Shown in pieces: positions 32,837-42,091 of a DNA stretch of 42,203 nt (position 1 is the stretch's first letter; each line of letters starts with the position of its first letter). The notes under the pieces are model-generated. The model did not search any database. It was not told where the DNA came from and saw nothing but the letters and a program-made list of their open reading frames with translations. The DNA comes from Pseudovibrio sp. Ad37 (GTDB taxonomy: Bacteria; Pseudomonadota; Alphaproteobacteria; Rhizobiales; Stappiaceae), in NCBI RefSeq assembly GCF_001623075.1, contig NZ_LMCF01000005.1, positions 1-42,203 of the forward strand, written 5' to 3'. The position numbers were made by a program, and so were the translations under genes.

Positions 32837-33060
32837 ATTCATCTCAGAAACGAAGCGCAGCCCCCCACCACGAAGCATGGTTTTCGAAGACAAAGACGCA
32901 ATCAACAATACTGAAAGCAGTAGGAGTGGCCCCATTTCCGGGCAAACTGCTTTAAAGGATCGTTCCAGAGAGAAGGCAAAAGGCAGCCAGACCAACAGAA
33001 CGCAGCAACAACGGAAACACCGTAGAACTACGCAGTCCAGGTTTCAAGCTCTCTAAGTGC

Positions 33061-33948
33061 CTATAAAACCACAATTCCTGAATGCTTGGCGTGATTTTCC
33101 GGCTCAACATGGATGGTCACACGTGCGCCCGGCATCTTTTCTGCGATGCCTTCCTCAATACGATCGCAAATCGCATGGGCATCCAGAACGCTCATCTCAC
33201 CCGGTACAACCAGATGAAAATCAACAAACGTCACATGTCCAGCATGGCGGGTCCGCAAATCATGAGCCTCCAGCGCACCATCTCCAAACTTGGAGATCAA
33301 CGCCCGGATTTCCTCCTGCTCCTCTTCAGGAGCCGCCTCATCCATCAGGCCACCAACAGATTCACGCACCAGCTTCCAACCGGACCACATGATGTTAACC
33401 GCAACAATCCCCGCAAGGATCGGATCAAACATCTGCCAGCCTGTTGCCCACACAGCAGCGATACCAACAAACACGCCGAGAGATGTATAAACATCCGTCA
33501 TAATATGCCGGGCATCTGCCTGCAGCGCAGGTGAGCGATGTGCTCGACCAATGCGCATCAAGGCCATTGCCCAGAACAGGTTGATAACGGAAGACAGGAA
33601 GTTCAGCGCGATACCCTGAAAATTGACCTCAAGCTCATAAGGCTCAGTCAAACCCATATAGGCTTTGCGCAGGATTAGGATCGCCGCCAGAACAATCAGA
33701 ACACCCTCAAGAACAGCAGCAAAATACTCTGCCTTGTAGTGTCCATAAGGATGGTTCTGATCAGCAGGTTTGCGCGCCAGATACAAAGCACCGGCAGCAG
33801 CAGAAGCACTCGCAATATTGATGGAGGTTTCAAGAGCGTCAGAATAGAACGCAATGGAGCCAGTCAACGCAAAGGCAAAGTATTTAAGAGTAAATACCAG
33901 TATGCCAATGACGATGCTGCCCAGCGCAAAGCGCATGCTCTGGTCCAT
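33061..33948 (-). CDS. Cation diffusion facilitator transporter
   Basis: About 295 residues. Six membrane helices carry FYSDALETSIN (metal site in helix 2) and ADARHIMTDVYTSLGV (HxxxD in helix 5). A cytoplasmic C-terminal domain with HVTFVDFHLVVPGEMSVLDAH follows. It exports divalent metals (Zn, Fe, Co or Mn) by proton exchange; the metal is not defined. ATG 33948 is preferred over the one at 33957. Confidence 0.92.
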   Translation of the reverse strand: MDQSMRFALGSIVIGILVFTLKYFAFALTGSIAFYSDALETSINIASASAAAGALYLARKPADQNHPYGHYKAEYFAAVLEGVLIVLAAILILRKAYMGLTEPYELEVNFQGIALNFLSSVINLFWAMALMRIGRAHRSPALQADARHIMTDVYTSLGVFVGIAAVWATGWQMFDPILAGIVAVNIMWSGWKLVRESVGGLMDEAAPEEEQEEIRALISKFGDGALEAHDLRTRHAGHVTFVDFHLVVPGEMSVLDAHAICDRIEEGIAEKMPGARVTIHVEPENHAKHSGIVVL

Positions 33949-34116
33949 GTGCCACATCCACCCTAATTCAAACTCGACGACTGCTTAGAAAGTTATCGTC
34001 CTCTATCAGGTTTCAGTGGCATATTAAACAATGGAACAGGGTCAAACAGCCAGTTTTTATGCTTATTTGCACTCAATGTTTGCAAATGAAAATCACTCGC
34101 AATTTATCGGCCAATT

Positions 34117-34860
34117 CTACTTGTCGTAAAAAGCTGCACCAATGATTTCGCCTGGCATCTCACCGGAGTTTGTCTGAACCAAAACAGCCCAGTTCTTGGA
34201 ATCGAACATCTTCAAAGCGGTCCGTGGCAAACGGAACACTTCAGCGGTACCAGACCACATGCCAATCGGCATGATGCTGCGCACCACGTTCTTATAAGTC
34301 TGCGTTGTACCAGCGTTTTCACCGCGCTGAATCTCTACAACTGCTTCCTTGTCAATTCCAAGAAGATAAACGTCAGCCTTCTTATCTGGCTGTTTCAAAG
34401 AACCAGAGAGCTGAACTTCAAGCGCGTTGTCATCAAGCATAGCCTCAACCTGAACGCTCATGCCAGAAGATTTGCGGATCGCATTCTTCACAGAACCGCG
34501 ATCACTGCCAACCATATGCCCACGGCCATTCACAACAACCTGAGGCGTATAGATCTGCGCATCACCACGGCTCTTGGCATAATCCTTCTGGCGCTGAGTG
34601 AACACAGGTGAACCCAAAGTGTCCTTCCAGCCGAAGTAATCCCAATAATCTACGTGGTAAGAGAGGGTGACCACATCCTTCTGGTCTGAGACAAGCTCCT
34701 CCAGAAACTGGTCCGCAGGTGGACATGACGAGCAGCCCTGGCTGGTAAACAGCTCAACCACAGCCTTTGGTGTTTCCGCCTGAGCTGAGAGAGAGGTCGC
34801 AAAACCAATTCCCGCTGCGAGAATAACACCCGTCAATCTATTTACAGAAAACCACCGCAT
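34117..34860 (-). CDS. DUF1223 thioredoxin-like secreted protein
   Basis: A 247-residue protein with a signal peptide (cleaved near AQA-ET). VVELFTSQGCSSCPPADQFL is the hallmark with a CxxC pair; VDYWDYFGWKD follows. The family is often found near acnA and ccm genes in alphaproteobacteria, as here. GAAGGGCC precedes the ATG. A periplasmic redox role is plausible but unproved. Confidence 0.92.
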   Translation of the reverse strand: MRWFSVNRLTGVILAAGIGFATSLSAQAETPKAVVELFTSQGCSSCPPADQFLEELVSDQKDVVTLSYHVDYWDYFGWKDTLGSPVFTQRQKDYAKSRGDAQIYTPQVVVNGRGHMVGSDRGSVKNAIRKSSGMSVQVEAMLDDNALEVQLSGSLKQPDKKADVYLLGIDKEAVVEIQRGENAGTTQTYKNVVRSIMPIGMWSGTAEVFRLPRTALKMFDSKNWAVLVQTNSGEMPGEIIGAAFYDK

Positions 34861-34947
34861 TTCGGCCCTTCGCAATTGTTCAAGTCATCGCTGATGCAGC
34901 GCTAACCTAAACAATAACCAGATAACTGTAGAATCACATCACAGTGA

Positions 34948-34975
34948 GCCCCTGAAAACCGAAGGCATCAGGGGC
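34948..34975 (-). terminator. Possible terminator of the ccm operon
   Basis: GCCCCTGA and TCAGGGGC form a perfect 8-bp stem with a 12-base loop, 8 bases after the ccmG stop. It lacks a T-run on either strand, so it may be only a stabilising hairpin. Confidence 0.45.
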
Positions 34976-34982
34976 ACTGCTT

Positions 34983-35576
34983 CTATTTGGACTCAGTCAG
35001 CACTTTTTCAAGTTCTGGTAAGAAGACATCTCGATAGCTGGCGGCACTCAATGGTCCGATAAACTTATAGCGGATCTGAGCCTTCTCATCGACGATGAAC
35101 GTCTCAGGAACCCCGTAAACGCCCCATTCAATGCCAGCCCGGCCAGTGTCAAAACCAACGCGATCATAGGGATTGCCCAGCTCAGCAAGGAACCGGTTCG
35201 CCTTAACGTCAGTGTCCTTGTAGTTCAGGCCAGCAATCTCAAAACGATCATCCTTGGCAAGATCCATCAAGTATTTGTGTTCGGCGCGGCACGGCGCACA
35301 CCAGGACGCAAAGATGTTCACGACGGTCACTTGACCAAGAAGATCACTGCGCTGGAACCCTGGAACCTGCACACCATCACGCTCCAATCCGGCAACTGGA
35401 GGCAACGCAAATTCAGGCGCAGGTTTGTTGATCAGTGCAGAAGGCAGTTCCTTGGAATCATGGCCTGACAGCATCATGAAACCCATCAGAACCGCGAGAG
35501 CACCAAAAACAATCAGCGGAAGAAGAAACAGCGGAGAAACGCCTGACTTCTTTTCCTCATCCATATCACTAGCCAT
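34983..35576 (-). CDS. ccmG: Cytochrome c maturation thioredoxin CcmG
   Basis: A 197-residue periplasmic thioredoxin anchored by one N-terminal helix (about residues 15-36). FASWCAPCRAEH is the redox site, and GVYGVPETFIVD is the cis-Pro loop typical of CcmG/DsbE. It reduces apocytochrome c cysteines for heme attachment. It follows ccmD by 5 bases. Confidence 0.95.
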   Translation of the reverse strand: MASDMDEEKKSGVSPLFLLPLIVFGALAVLMGFMMLSGHDSKELPSALINKPAPEFALPPVAGLERDGVQVPGFQRSDLLGQVTVVNIFASWCAPCRAEHKYLMDLAKDDRFEIAGLNYKDTDVKANRFLAELGNPYDRVGFDTGRAGIEWGVYGVPETFIVDEKAQIRYKFIGPLSAASYRDVFLPELEKVLTESK

Positions 35577-35581
35577 TCCTG

Positions 35582-35812
35582 TTAGCTCTCACTCTTATCA
35601 TCAGCACCTGAGGAAACCACCTGGCTGACGGAAGGACCAGCACGACGTGTGGAACGACGGCGAATACCGCTCGCTTCAAGCGCCTGCATTTCTTTGTCCA
35701 ACTGAGATTTGTCTGAGCGCACCCAGATAATCAGCACTGCGATGACAAGTGCAGCCATTGCATAAGCAGCAATCACATACTCAGCGTGACGACCAAACTC
35801 TGAAAAATCCAT
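35582..35812 (-). CDS. ccmD: Heme exporter subunit CcmD
   Basis: A 76-residue protein with one membrane helix (EYVIAAYAMAALVIAVLIIW). GRHAEYVIAAY is the CcmD signature. The C-terminal tail is longer than the roughly 50-residue common form and rich in Arg and Ser. It stabilises the CcmABC heme-release complex. It lies 5 bases after ccmC. Confidence 0.9.
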   Translation of the reverse strand: MDFSEFGRHAEYVIAAYAMAALVIAVLIIWVRSDKSQLDKEMQALEASGIRRRSTRRAGPSVSQVVSSGADDKSES

Positions 35813-35817
35813 TGTCC

Positions 35818-36597
35818 TTACCTCGCACCAGCAGGAGCTGCTTTCGTGACTGTGCTGCTGGAAGCAGCCGGAGCAACAGATGCTGCACGCATCCGCATTG
35901 CTCTGATCCGACGGCGCATAATCTCGTTACGCATGCTCATCAGATGCAAAGTCACAAACAAAAGCACAAAAGCCAACGCCATCAAACCAAGCGGAATAAG
36001 AATGGAAGAGTGAATGGCAGGGCCATCAGCACGAATAATGCTCGGCGGCTGGTGCAGCGTGTTCCACCACTCAACAGAGAACTTAATAATGATAACGTTG
36101 ATCACGCCAACCAGCGTAATAATCGCGTTCACTTTTGCAGCCTTGATAGGATCTTCAATCGCCTTCCACAGCGCGATAATGCCAAGATACATAATCAGCA
36201 GCACGAGGAAGGAGGTCAATCTTGCGTCCCAGACCCAAAAGGTCCCCCACATTGGCTTACCCCAGACAGCACCGGAAAACAAAGCCAGAAATGTGAATGC
36301 AGCACCAATAGGTGCAGACGCCTTGGCCGAAACATCAGCCAGCGGATGCTTCCAGACCAGAGAACCAATCGAAGAAAGTGCCATCATTGCATAACACATC
36401 AATGCAAGCTGGGCAGCAGGGACATGCACAAACATAATGCGCACTGTCTGGCCTTGCTGATAATCTTCAGGCGCAACCAAAAACGCGAAGTACAAGCCAA
36501 CTGCAAGCGCAGCGACCGTCGCAACGATAAGCCAGGGAAGCACAGCTTTCACAAGCTTCAGGAACCGGGTTGGGTTTGCAAGATCGTATAAGGTCAT
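35818..36597 (-). CDS. ccmC: Heme exporter subunit CcmC
   Basis: A 259-residue six-helix membrane protein of the heme-handling family. The tryptophan-rich WWD motif is in WGTFWVWDARLTS, and conserved His residues are in FVHVPAAQLA and WWNTLHQPPS. It attaches heme to CcmE. A 178-base gap separates it from ccmB. Confidence 0.95.
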   Translation of the reverse strand: MTLYDLANPTRFLKLVKAVLPWLIVATVAALAVGLYFAFLVAPEDYQQGQTVRIMFVHVPAAQLALMCYAMMALSSIGSLVWKHPLADVSAKASAPIGAAFTFLALFSGAVWGKPMWGTFWVWDARLTSFLVLLIMYLGIIALWKAIEDPIKAAKVNAIITLVGVINVIIIKFSVEWWNTLHQPPSIIRADGPAIHSSILIPLGLMALAFVLLFVTLHLMSMRNEIMRRRIRAMRMRAASVAPAASSSTVTKAAPAGAR

Positions 36598-36775
36598 AGA
36601 GCCGTTCTAAACTGAGAATGACGAAGCATCAATGTGTACATAGTGTCACGGACCCATCACAGTCATTGATTACGCGCAATTTGACGCTTCACTTCTTCGG
36701 GATTTCACCCATTTTAGACGATTTTACATAGACTTAACGCTTCTGGTAATTTCAGCAGCCTCGCGGCTGCCATCA

Positions 36776-37444
36776 TCAGTCACCAGAAACGCGAAGCGCT
36801 GCAGCTGCTGCAAGAGGTCCAACAACAAGACCAAAAAGTGTCAGGGCACACAAAAACAGGAACGGAACGAGGAAGTTATTAGAGTCGATCGCTCCCGCTG
36901 TCGCGGCACTTACACCAAAGATCAGGATCGGAATTGCCAGCGGAATAACCAGAATGGAGAGCAACACCCCACCCCGCCGCATGGACACGGTAACGCCAGC
37001 ACCAACCGCACCAACAAGCGTCAATGCAGGAGCGCCAACAAGCAAGGTCAGGGTCACCAGAACGATACTCTGGAAATCCAGACCCACAAAGAGAGACAGA
37101 ACCGGTGTTGCCAGCACCAGCGGAAGTCCCGTCGCCGCCCAATGGGCAGCACATTTAATCAGCACAACCAGCTCAAGCGATCGCCCGGACATTACCAGAA
37201 GTTCAAGACTGCCGTCCTCACGGTCAGCCTGAAACAAGCGATCGAGCCCAAGCAAAGTCGACAGCAACGCGCCAATCCAGAGGATCGCAGCGCCAATGCG
37301 GGACAGCAGGATCATGTCCGGCCCAACGCCGAACGGAAAGATCGTCACCACAGCCAGAAAGAACAGAACACCGATCAGCGCACCACCACCAACGCGGTTC
37401 GCCAATTGATATTCACGGACAAAAAGACTCTTCATCCAACTCAT
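36776..37444 (-). CDS. ccmB: Heme ABC exporter permease CcmB
   Basis: A 222-residue membrane protein with about six helices. FVREYQLANRVGGGALIGVLFF and ADREDGSLELLVMSG are CcmB features. It begins directly after the ccmA stop (2-base gap). Confidence 0.93.
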   Translation of the reverse strand: MSWMKSLFVREYQLANRVGGGALIGVLFFLAVVTIFPFGVGPDMILLSRIGAAILWIGALLSTLLGLDRLFQADREDGSLELLVMSGRSLELVVLIKCAAHWAATGLPLVLATPVLSLFVGLDFQSIVLVTLTLLVGAPALTLVGAVGAGVTVSMRRGGVLLSILVIPLAIPILIFGVSAATAGAIDSNNFLVPFLFLCALTLFGLVVGPLAAAAALRVSGD

Positions 37445-37446
37445 GA

Positions 37447-38160
37447 TCAGCCCTCGTCCTGCTCGTCTTCGTCGAAATAATCATCCAGATCCGCTCCGGC
37501 AAACATATGCTCACTCTCGGTCGTCACAGGCGACAGATTGAGGAACTTGGTGTTTGGCAGGTTGAGCGGCAGGTGTGTGGCAGCAACCACAAGGCCACCA
37601 GCGTGGATGTGATCGGCAATCAGCCCCAGCAACACCTCTTCAGAGGCCTTATCAAGCGCCGAGGTCGGCTCATCAAGCAACCAGATTGGACGTGGCACCA
37701 CCAGCAAGCGCGCCACCGAAAGGCGTCGGCGCTGTCCGGCACTCAGGTACCCTGCTGGCAAACTGGCAGTATGTGCAATACCAAGAGTATCCAGCGCTTC
37801 CAGCTCGCTCATGCTCTCACGCACTTTGCCACCACCAAAAGCTGCAGGCTCAAAGAAATCACGCCAAAAGCTCAGGTTTTCAAGGACGGATTGCAGCGGC
37901 TTCAATGCATCAAGATGGCCAAAGTAGTGCGAGTGCTCGGCAACAGAGCGTTCAGGCATGCCACCTTCCAGCTCAATCGTGCCGTTGGCTTTCGCAACCA
38001 ACCCTGCAATCACGCGCAACAGACTGGATTTCCCGACACCATTGGGACCCTGGACAATCAGAGCTTCGCTTGAACCAACTTCGAAGTCGACATGGTTCAA
38101 AACTCTGCGGCCACCGCGATCACATGCAACACCCTGACAGATTAACTTCAATTGGTTCAT
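37447..38160 (-). CDS. ccmA: Heme ABC exporter ATPase CcmA
   Basis: A 237-residue ABC ATPase. Walker A is GPNGVGKSS, the signature LSAGQRRRLSVAR, Walker B WLLDEP, and the H-loop ATH. It powers release of heme-loaded CcmE. After the usual end comes an acidic tail (DDYFDEDEQDEG). The ATG at 38160 (MNQLKL) is chosen; an open frame to 38190 is not needed. First gene of the ccmABCDG unit; ccmE, ccmF and ccmH are not in the window. Confidence 0.94.
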   Translation of the reverse strand: MNQLKLICQGVACDRGGRRVLNHVDFEVGSSEALIVQGPNGVGKSSLLRVIAGLVAKANGTIELEGGMPERSVAEHSHYFGHLDALKPLQSVLENLSFWRDFFEPAAFGGGKVRESMSELEALDTLGIAHTASLPAGYLSAGQRRRLSVARLLVVPRPIWLLDEPTSALDKASEEVLLGLIADHIHAGGLVVAATHLPLNLPNTKFLNLSPVTTESEHMFAGADLDDYFDEDEQDEG

Positions 38161-38301
38161 CGCGCCCGAAACCACCACAGCAGCACACACTGCTTATCAA
38201 ACTGACGGCGTATCCCGAAAAATGGATCCGATTTCCGGATAAGATACGCTCCAACAAAGAATTAAAGCGATTTGCATGATCCCGTCTTTGCGCAAACCAC
38301 T

Positions 38302-38742
38302 TTATTCAGGAGGCACTATCACATTCGGCAAATCCTTTGCTCCCATAAACACGGCTAGGATTCGCGTTGGCACTGTTCCGGTGTTCTTGCCGAAGTGCCA
38401 GGTATTGACGGCCTCAATAAACGCCTCCCCCTTTTTAAAGGTCAGAGGAGCCTCCTTCTCATAGGTGATCGTCAGCTCACCATCAAGTATATATCCGTAA
38501 AGAGGAACGGGATGCATATGCTCTTTAACAACCTCTCCCGGTGCCAGCGTAATGATGAGAGACGTCACCTGAGCCTGCCGACCAGTCGGATAGAACAAAG
38601 GCTGCTTCGTAACTGTAGTCTCACTCTTATCCAGCAAAACCTCAGTGTTTGAGTAAGCCTCCCCACTCTCCTGGGCCAGAGCACTGACGACATATCCACC
38701 CAACACCAGACAGCAAGCACCAACCAAAACTACAGATTTCAT
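38302..38742 (-). CDS. Secreted cupin-domain protein
   Basis: A 146-residue protein. A signal peptide (residues 1-23, ending ALA-QE) precedes a single cupin. Motif 1 is PGEVVKEHMHPVPLYGYILDGELT, with two His and no clear Glu metal ligand; motif 2 includes NTWHFGKNTG. AAAGG stands 8 bases before ATG 38742. The function is not predictable. Confidence 0.83.
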   Translation of the reverse strand: MKSVVLVGACCLVLGGYVVSALAQESGEAYSNTEVLLDKSETTVTKQPLFYPTGRQAQVTSLIITLAPGEVVKEHMHPVPLYGYILDGELTITYEKEAPLTFKKGEAFIEAVNTWHFGKNTGTVPTRILAVFMGAKDLPNVIVPPE

Positions 38743-39208
38743 TGGAAACGCCTTTCTGTTGTTTTCAGCTATTCTCTGCGCACTTTTTCGCCACTTCCGG
38801 CGATTATTCATAAGTGAACCAGAAGCATCCTACCGATAATCCCCTTCCGAGCCTTTAAAGCCACAAAGGACCAACTCACAGGCTGGACACATTGTATACT
38901 ACTGTATATAATATGATTCATATAAACCCAAACCCGCTTGATCGGGCATCCCATTCCGGCCTAATCTCACCCTAGGTAAATTATTAGCCTTCCGCTGCGG
39001 TTCAGCTGGAACCTGCGTCAGAAAGACGCTATAGGGACGACAACTATAAGCTGATTGAATTTCAAGAAGCGCTTTTAATGCATTTGTTAAATGATCAAGC
39101 CAACGCCATGACGGCGAGCCACTAAACTCCGGGAGATATCGGAGAGGTTCGTCAGCTCAAAGCTCCGTTTCCTGTTCACGGCGGGAAACGAAATAAGGAG
39201 ATCGCCGA
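38743..39208. promoter_or_regulatory. acnA upstream region
   Basis: These 466 bases hold no gene. Two adjacent AT-rich palindromes, TATAC-TACT-GTATA (38895-38908) and ATATGA-T-TCATAT (38911-38923), lie near the middle and look like regulator sites. A short hairpin CTCCG-N8-CGGAG (39127-39144) lies in the likely acnA leader. AAGGAG is 8 bases before the ATG. Confidence 0.5.
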
Positions 39209-41884
39209 ATGACACAATCTCTAAACAGTTTTAATGCCAAACAAACGCTGCAAGTCGGCGGCAAGTCTTACACTTACTTTTCCATTCCTGAAGCAGAAAA
39301 AAACGGCCTGACTGGCGTTTCCAAACTGCCATTCTCGCTAAAGGTGGTTCTGGAGAACCTGCTGCGTTTTGAAGATGGCCGCTCTGTTACAGCGGACGAC
39401 ATCAAGGCCGTTGCTGAGTGGCTCACCACCCGTACCTCCACCCACGAAATCGCTTATCGCCCTGCCCGTGTGCTCATGCAGGACTTCACCGGCGTTCCAG
39501 CTGTTGTCGACCTTGCCGCCATGCGCGATGCTGCCGTCAGCCTTGGCGGTGACCCGAAAAAGGTGAACCCGCTGGTTCCTGTTGATCTCGTCATCGACCA
39601 CTCCGTGATGGTGGATTACTTCGGCACCACTTCAGCTTTCGCGCTCAACGTGGAACGCGAGTATGAGCGCAACAACGAGCGCTATGAGTTCCTGCGTTGG
39701 GGCCAGTCCGCGTTTGATAACTTCCGCGCCGTGCCTCCAGGCACTGGCATCTGCCACCAGGTCAACCTTGAGTACCTCGCCCAGACCGTCTGGACGAAGG
39801 AAGAAAACGGCGAGACCATCGCTTACCCGGATACCCTCGTCGGCACTGACAGCCACACCACCATGGTCAACGGCCTTGCGGTCCTCGGCTGGGGCGTGGG
39901 CGGCATTGAGGCAGAAGCGGCCATGCTTGGTCAGCCGATCTCTATGCTGATCCCTGAAGTCGTCGGCTTCAAACTCACCGGCGAAATGGCAGAAGGCATC
40001 ACCGCGACCGACCTCGTGCTCACCGTGGTTGAAATGCTGCGTAAGAAGGGCGTTGTCGGCAAGTTCGTAGAGTTCTACGGCCCCGGCCTCGACAACCTCT
40101 CGCTGGAAGACGCTGCCACCATCGCCAACATGGCACCGGAATACGGCGCCACCTGTGGCTTCTTCCCGGTGGACGGCGACACGCTAAAATACCTCAGGTC
40201 CACAGGCCGCGACGCCCACCGCATTGCGCTGGTGGAAGAATACGCCAAGGTGCAGGGCATGTACCGCGACACCCACGCGGAGCCAACCTTCACCGACACG
40301 CTGGAGCTGGACATCTCCACCGTTGTGCCATCCATCGCCGGACCAAAGCGCCCGCAGGATCGTATCTCCCTCGCTGACGCCTCAGAAGGCTTTGCCAAAA
40401 CCATGGCGGAGGAATTCAAGAAGGCGGGCGAAGAGTTTAAACGCGCATCGGTGGAAGGCCGCGACCATGACCTTGGCAACGGCGACGTTGTCATCGCCGC
40501 GATCACAAGCTGCACCAACACCTCCAACCCGTCCGTTCTCATCGGCGCTGGTCTGGTGGCCCGCAAAGCCCGCGCCAAAGGCCTGCACGTGAAGCCATGG
40601 GTGAAAACCTCACTGGCGCCCGGCTCTCAGGTGGTGACGGATTATCTGGAGAAAGCTGGCGTTCAGGAAGACCTCGACGCCCTCGGCTTCAACCTCACCG
40701 GCTACGGCTGCACCACCTGTATTGGTAACTCAGGCCCGCTGCCGCCGGAAATCTCCAAGTCTGTCAATGACAACGACCTCGTGGCCTGCTCCGTGCTGTC
40801 AGGCAACCGCAACTTCGAAGGCCGCGTCAATCCGGATGTGCGCGCCAACTATCTGGCCTCTCCGCCACTGGTTGTCGCTTATGCCATCGCAGGCTCGCTC
40901 AACATCAACGTGGCCAAAGACCCGCTCGGCAAGGATCAGGACGGCAACCCCGTCTACCTGAAGGACCTGTGGCCAACCACGGAAGAAATCACAGACCTCA
41001 TCCGCACCTCCATCACGGAAGAGATGTTTGAAGAGCGCTACGGCGATGTGTTCAAGGGCGACGAGCACTGGCAGAACATCAAAGTAGAAGGCGGCATGAC
41101 CTACGGCTGGCCGCCAGCCTCCACCTACGTACAGAACCCGCCTTACTTTGAAGGCATGACCATGGAGCCAGCACCCCTCACCGATATTGAGGGCGCGGCA
41201 GTCATGGGTCTGTTCCTGGATTCCATCACCACCGACCACATCTCCCCAGCTGGGGCGATCAAGGCAGACAGCCCGGCAGGTCAGTACCTTGAATCCCATC
41301 AGATCTCGCCAAAAGACTTCAACTCCTACGGCTCCCGCCGTGGCAACCACGAAGTCATGATGCGCGGCACCTTCGGCAACATCCGCATCAAAAACCAAAT
41401 GGTGCCGGGCGTGGAAGGTGGCTACACCACCAAGGATGGCAAACAGCGTTGGATCTACGACGCCTGCATGGAATACAAGGAAGCTGGCACCCCGCTTGTG
41501 GTGTTTGCAGGCAAGGAATACGGCACCGGCTCCTCCCGCGACTGGGCAGCAAAAGGCACCAAACTGCTCGGCGTACGCGCTGTGATCGCTCAATCCTTCG
41601 AGCGCATCCACCGATCCAACCTCGTCGGCATGGGCGTCCTGCCCTTCACGTTTAAAGAAGGCGAAAGCTGGCAGTCCCACGGCATCGATGGCACGGAGCG
41701 TGTAACCATCCTCGGCGTAGCAGACCTCAAGCCCCGCCAGATGGTCAACATTCAGGTCGAATTCGCAGACGGCTCAAAGAAAACCATCGAAGCCCTCTGC
41801 CGCATCGATACCGAAGACGAACTAGAATACATCAAAGCCGGCGGCATCCTCCACTACGTGCTGCGGAATCTGGTCTCTGGCTAA
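39209..41884 (+). CDS. acnA: Aconitate hydratase A
   Basis: An 891-residue aconitase of the IRP/AcnA type that interconverts citrate and isocitrate. The iron-sulfur ligands are Cys435 ([10 protein letters not shown]), Cys501 and Cys504 ([12 protein letters not shown]). The C-terminal swivel domain has the substrate-binding [13 protein letters not shown]. Length matches the family. Convention in related bacteria places acnA beside ccmA in the opposite direction, as seen here, with the cupin gene in between. Confidence 0.97.
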   Translation: MTQSLNSFNAKQTLQVGGKSYTYFSIPEAEKNGLTGVSKLPFSLKVVLENLLRFEDGRSVTADDIKAVAEWLTTRTSTHEIAYRPARVLMQDFTGVPAVVDLAAMRDAAVSLGGDPKKVNPLVPVDLVIDHSVMVDYFGTTSAFALNVEREYERNNERYEFLRWGQSAFDNFRAVPPGTGICHQVNLEYLAQTVWTKEENGETIAYPDTLVGTDSHTTMVNGLAVLGWGVGGIEAEAAMLGQPISMLIPEVVGFKLTGEMAEGITATDLVLTVVEMLRKKGVVGKFVEFYGPGLDNLSLEDAATIANMAPEYGATCGFFPVDGDTLKYLRSTGRDAHRIALVEEYAKVQGMYRDTHAEPTFTDTLELDISTVVPSIAGPKRPQDRISLADASEGFAKTMAEEFKKAGEEFKRASVEGRDHDLGNGDVVIAAITSCTNTSNPSVLIGAGLVARKARAKGLHVKPWVKTSLAPGSQVVTDYLEKAGVQEDLDALGFNLTGYGCTTCIGNSGPLPPEISKSVNDNDLVACSVLSGNRNFEGRVNPDVRANYLASPPLVVAYAIAGSLNINVAKDPLGKDQDGNPVYLKDLWPTTEEITDLIRTSITEEMFEERYGDVFKGDEHWQNIKVEGGMTYGWPPASTYVQNPPYFEGMTMEPAPLTDIEGAAVMGLFLDSITTDHISPAGAIKADSPAGQYLESHQISPKDFNSYGSRRGNHEVMMRGTFGNIRIKNQMVPGVEGGYTTKDGKQRWIYDACMEYKEAGTPLVVFAGKEYGTGSSRDWAAKGTKLLGVRAVIAQSFERIHRSNLVGMGVLPFTFKEGESWQSHGIDGTERVTILGVADLKPRQMVNIQVEFADGSKKTIEALCRIDTEDELEYIKAGGILHYVLRNLVSG

Positions 41885-41908
41885 AACCGGCAGACACACC
41901 ACAAACAC

Positions 41909-41936
41909 AAAAACGGGCCCTCCAAGGCCCGTTTTT
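41909..41936 (+). terminator. Terminator of acnA
   Basis: AAAACGGGCC pairs with GGCCCGTTTT around CTCCAA, followed by T. It begins 24 bases after the acnA stop. Confidence 0.92.
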
Positions 41937-41970
41937 CATTGGCGACCCCACCTTCTGAGCCACCACCCCC

Positions 41971-42040
41971 ACCGATGTCATCCCACACAAACAATCCCCC
42001 TCCGACGCCATCCCGCACAAGCGCAGCGCGATGCGGGACC
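41971..42040. repeat. Degenerate intergenic palindromic repeat
   Basis: Two near-copies of CCGAyGyCATCCCrCACAA occur at 41972-41990 and 42002-42020. The second continues into GCGCAGCGCG and TGCGGG, so CCCGCA (42012-42017) pairs with TGCGGG (42032-42037). Sequences of the form CATCCCG...AAGCGCAGCG...CGGGACC are familiar as dispersed repeats in alphaproteobacterial intergenic DNA. Confidence 0.65.
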
Positions 42041-42091
42041 CAGAGCCACACACTCAAACCTTAGCCACCCCCGCACTGGATCCCGGCTCGG

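Noticed and set aside
32843-32995. N-terminal extension of the UgpE-like permease
   Set aside because: The extra 50 residues are not family-like; the usual start region begins near 32836. A remnant of another permease was considered but could not be shown.
35749-36591. 280-codon rightward open frame opposite ccmC and ccmD
   Set aside because: His/Gln/Asn-rich, low-complexity antisense translation with no motif; CcmC is clear on the other strand.
40799-41680. 293-codon leftward open frame inside acnA
   Set aside because: It lies entirely within the aconitase C-terminal domain and has no ribosome site or recognisable motif; a codon-bias shadow.
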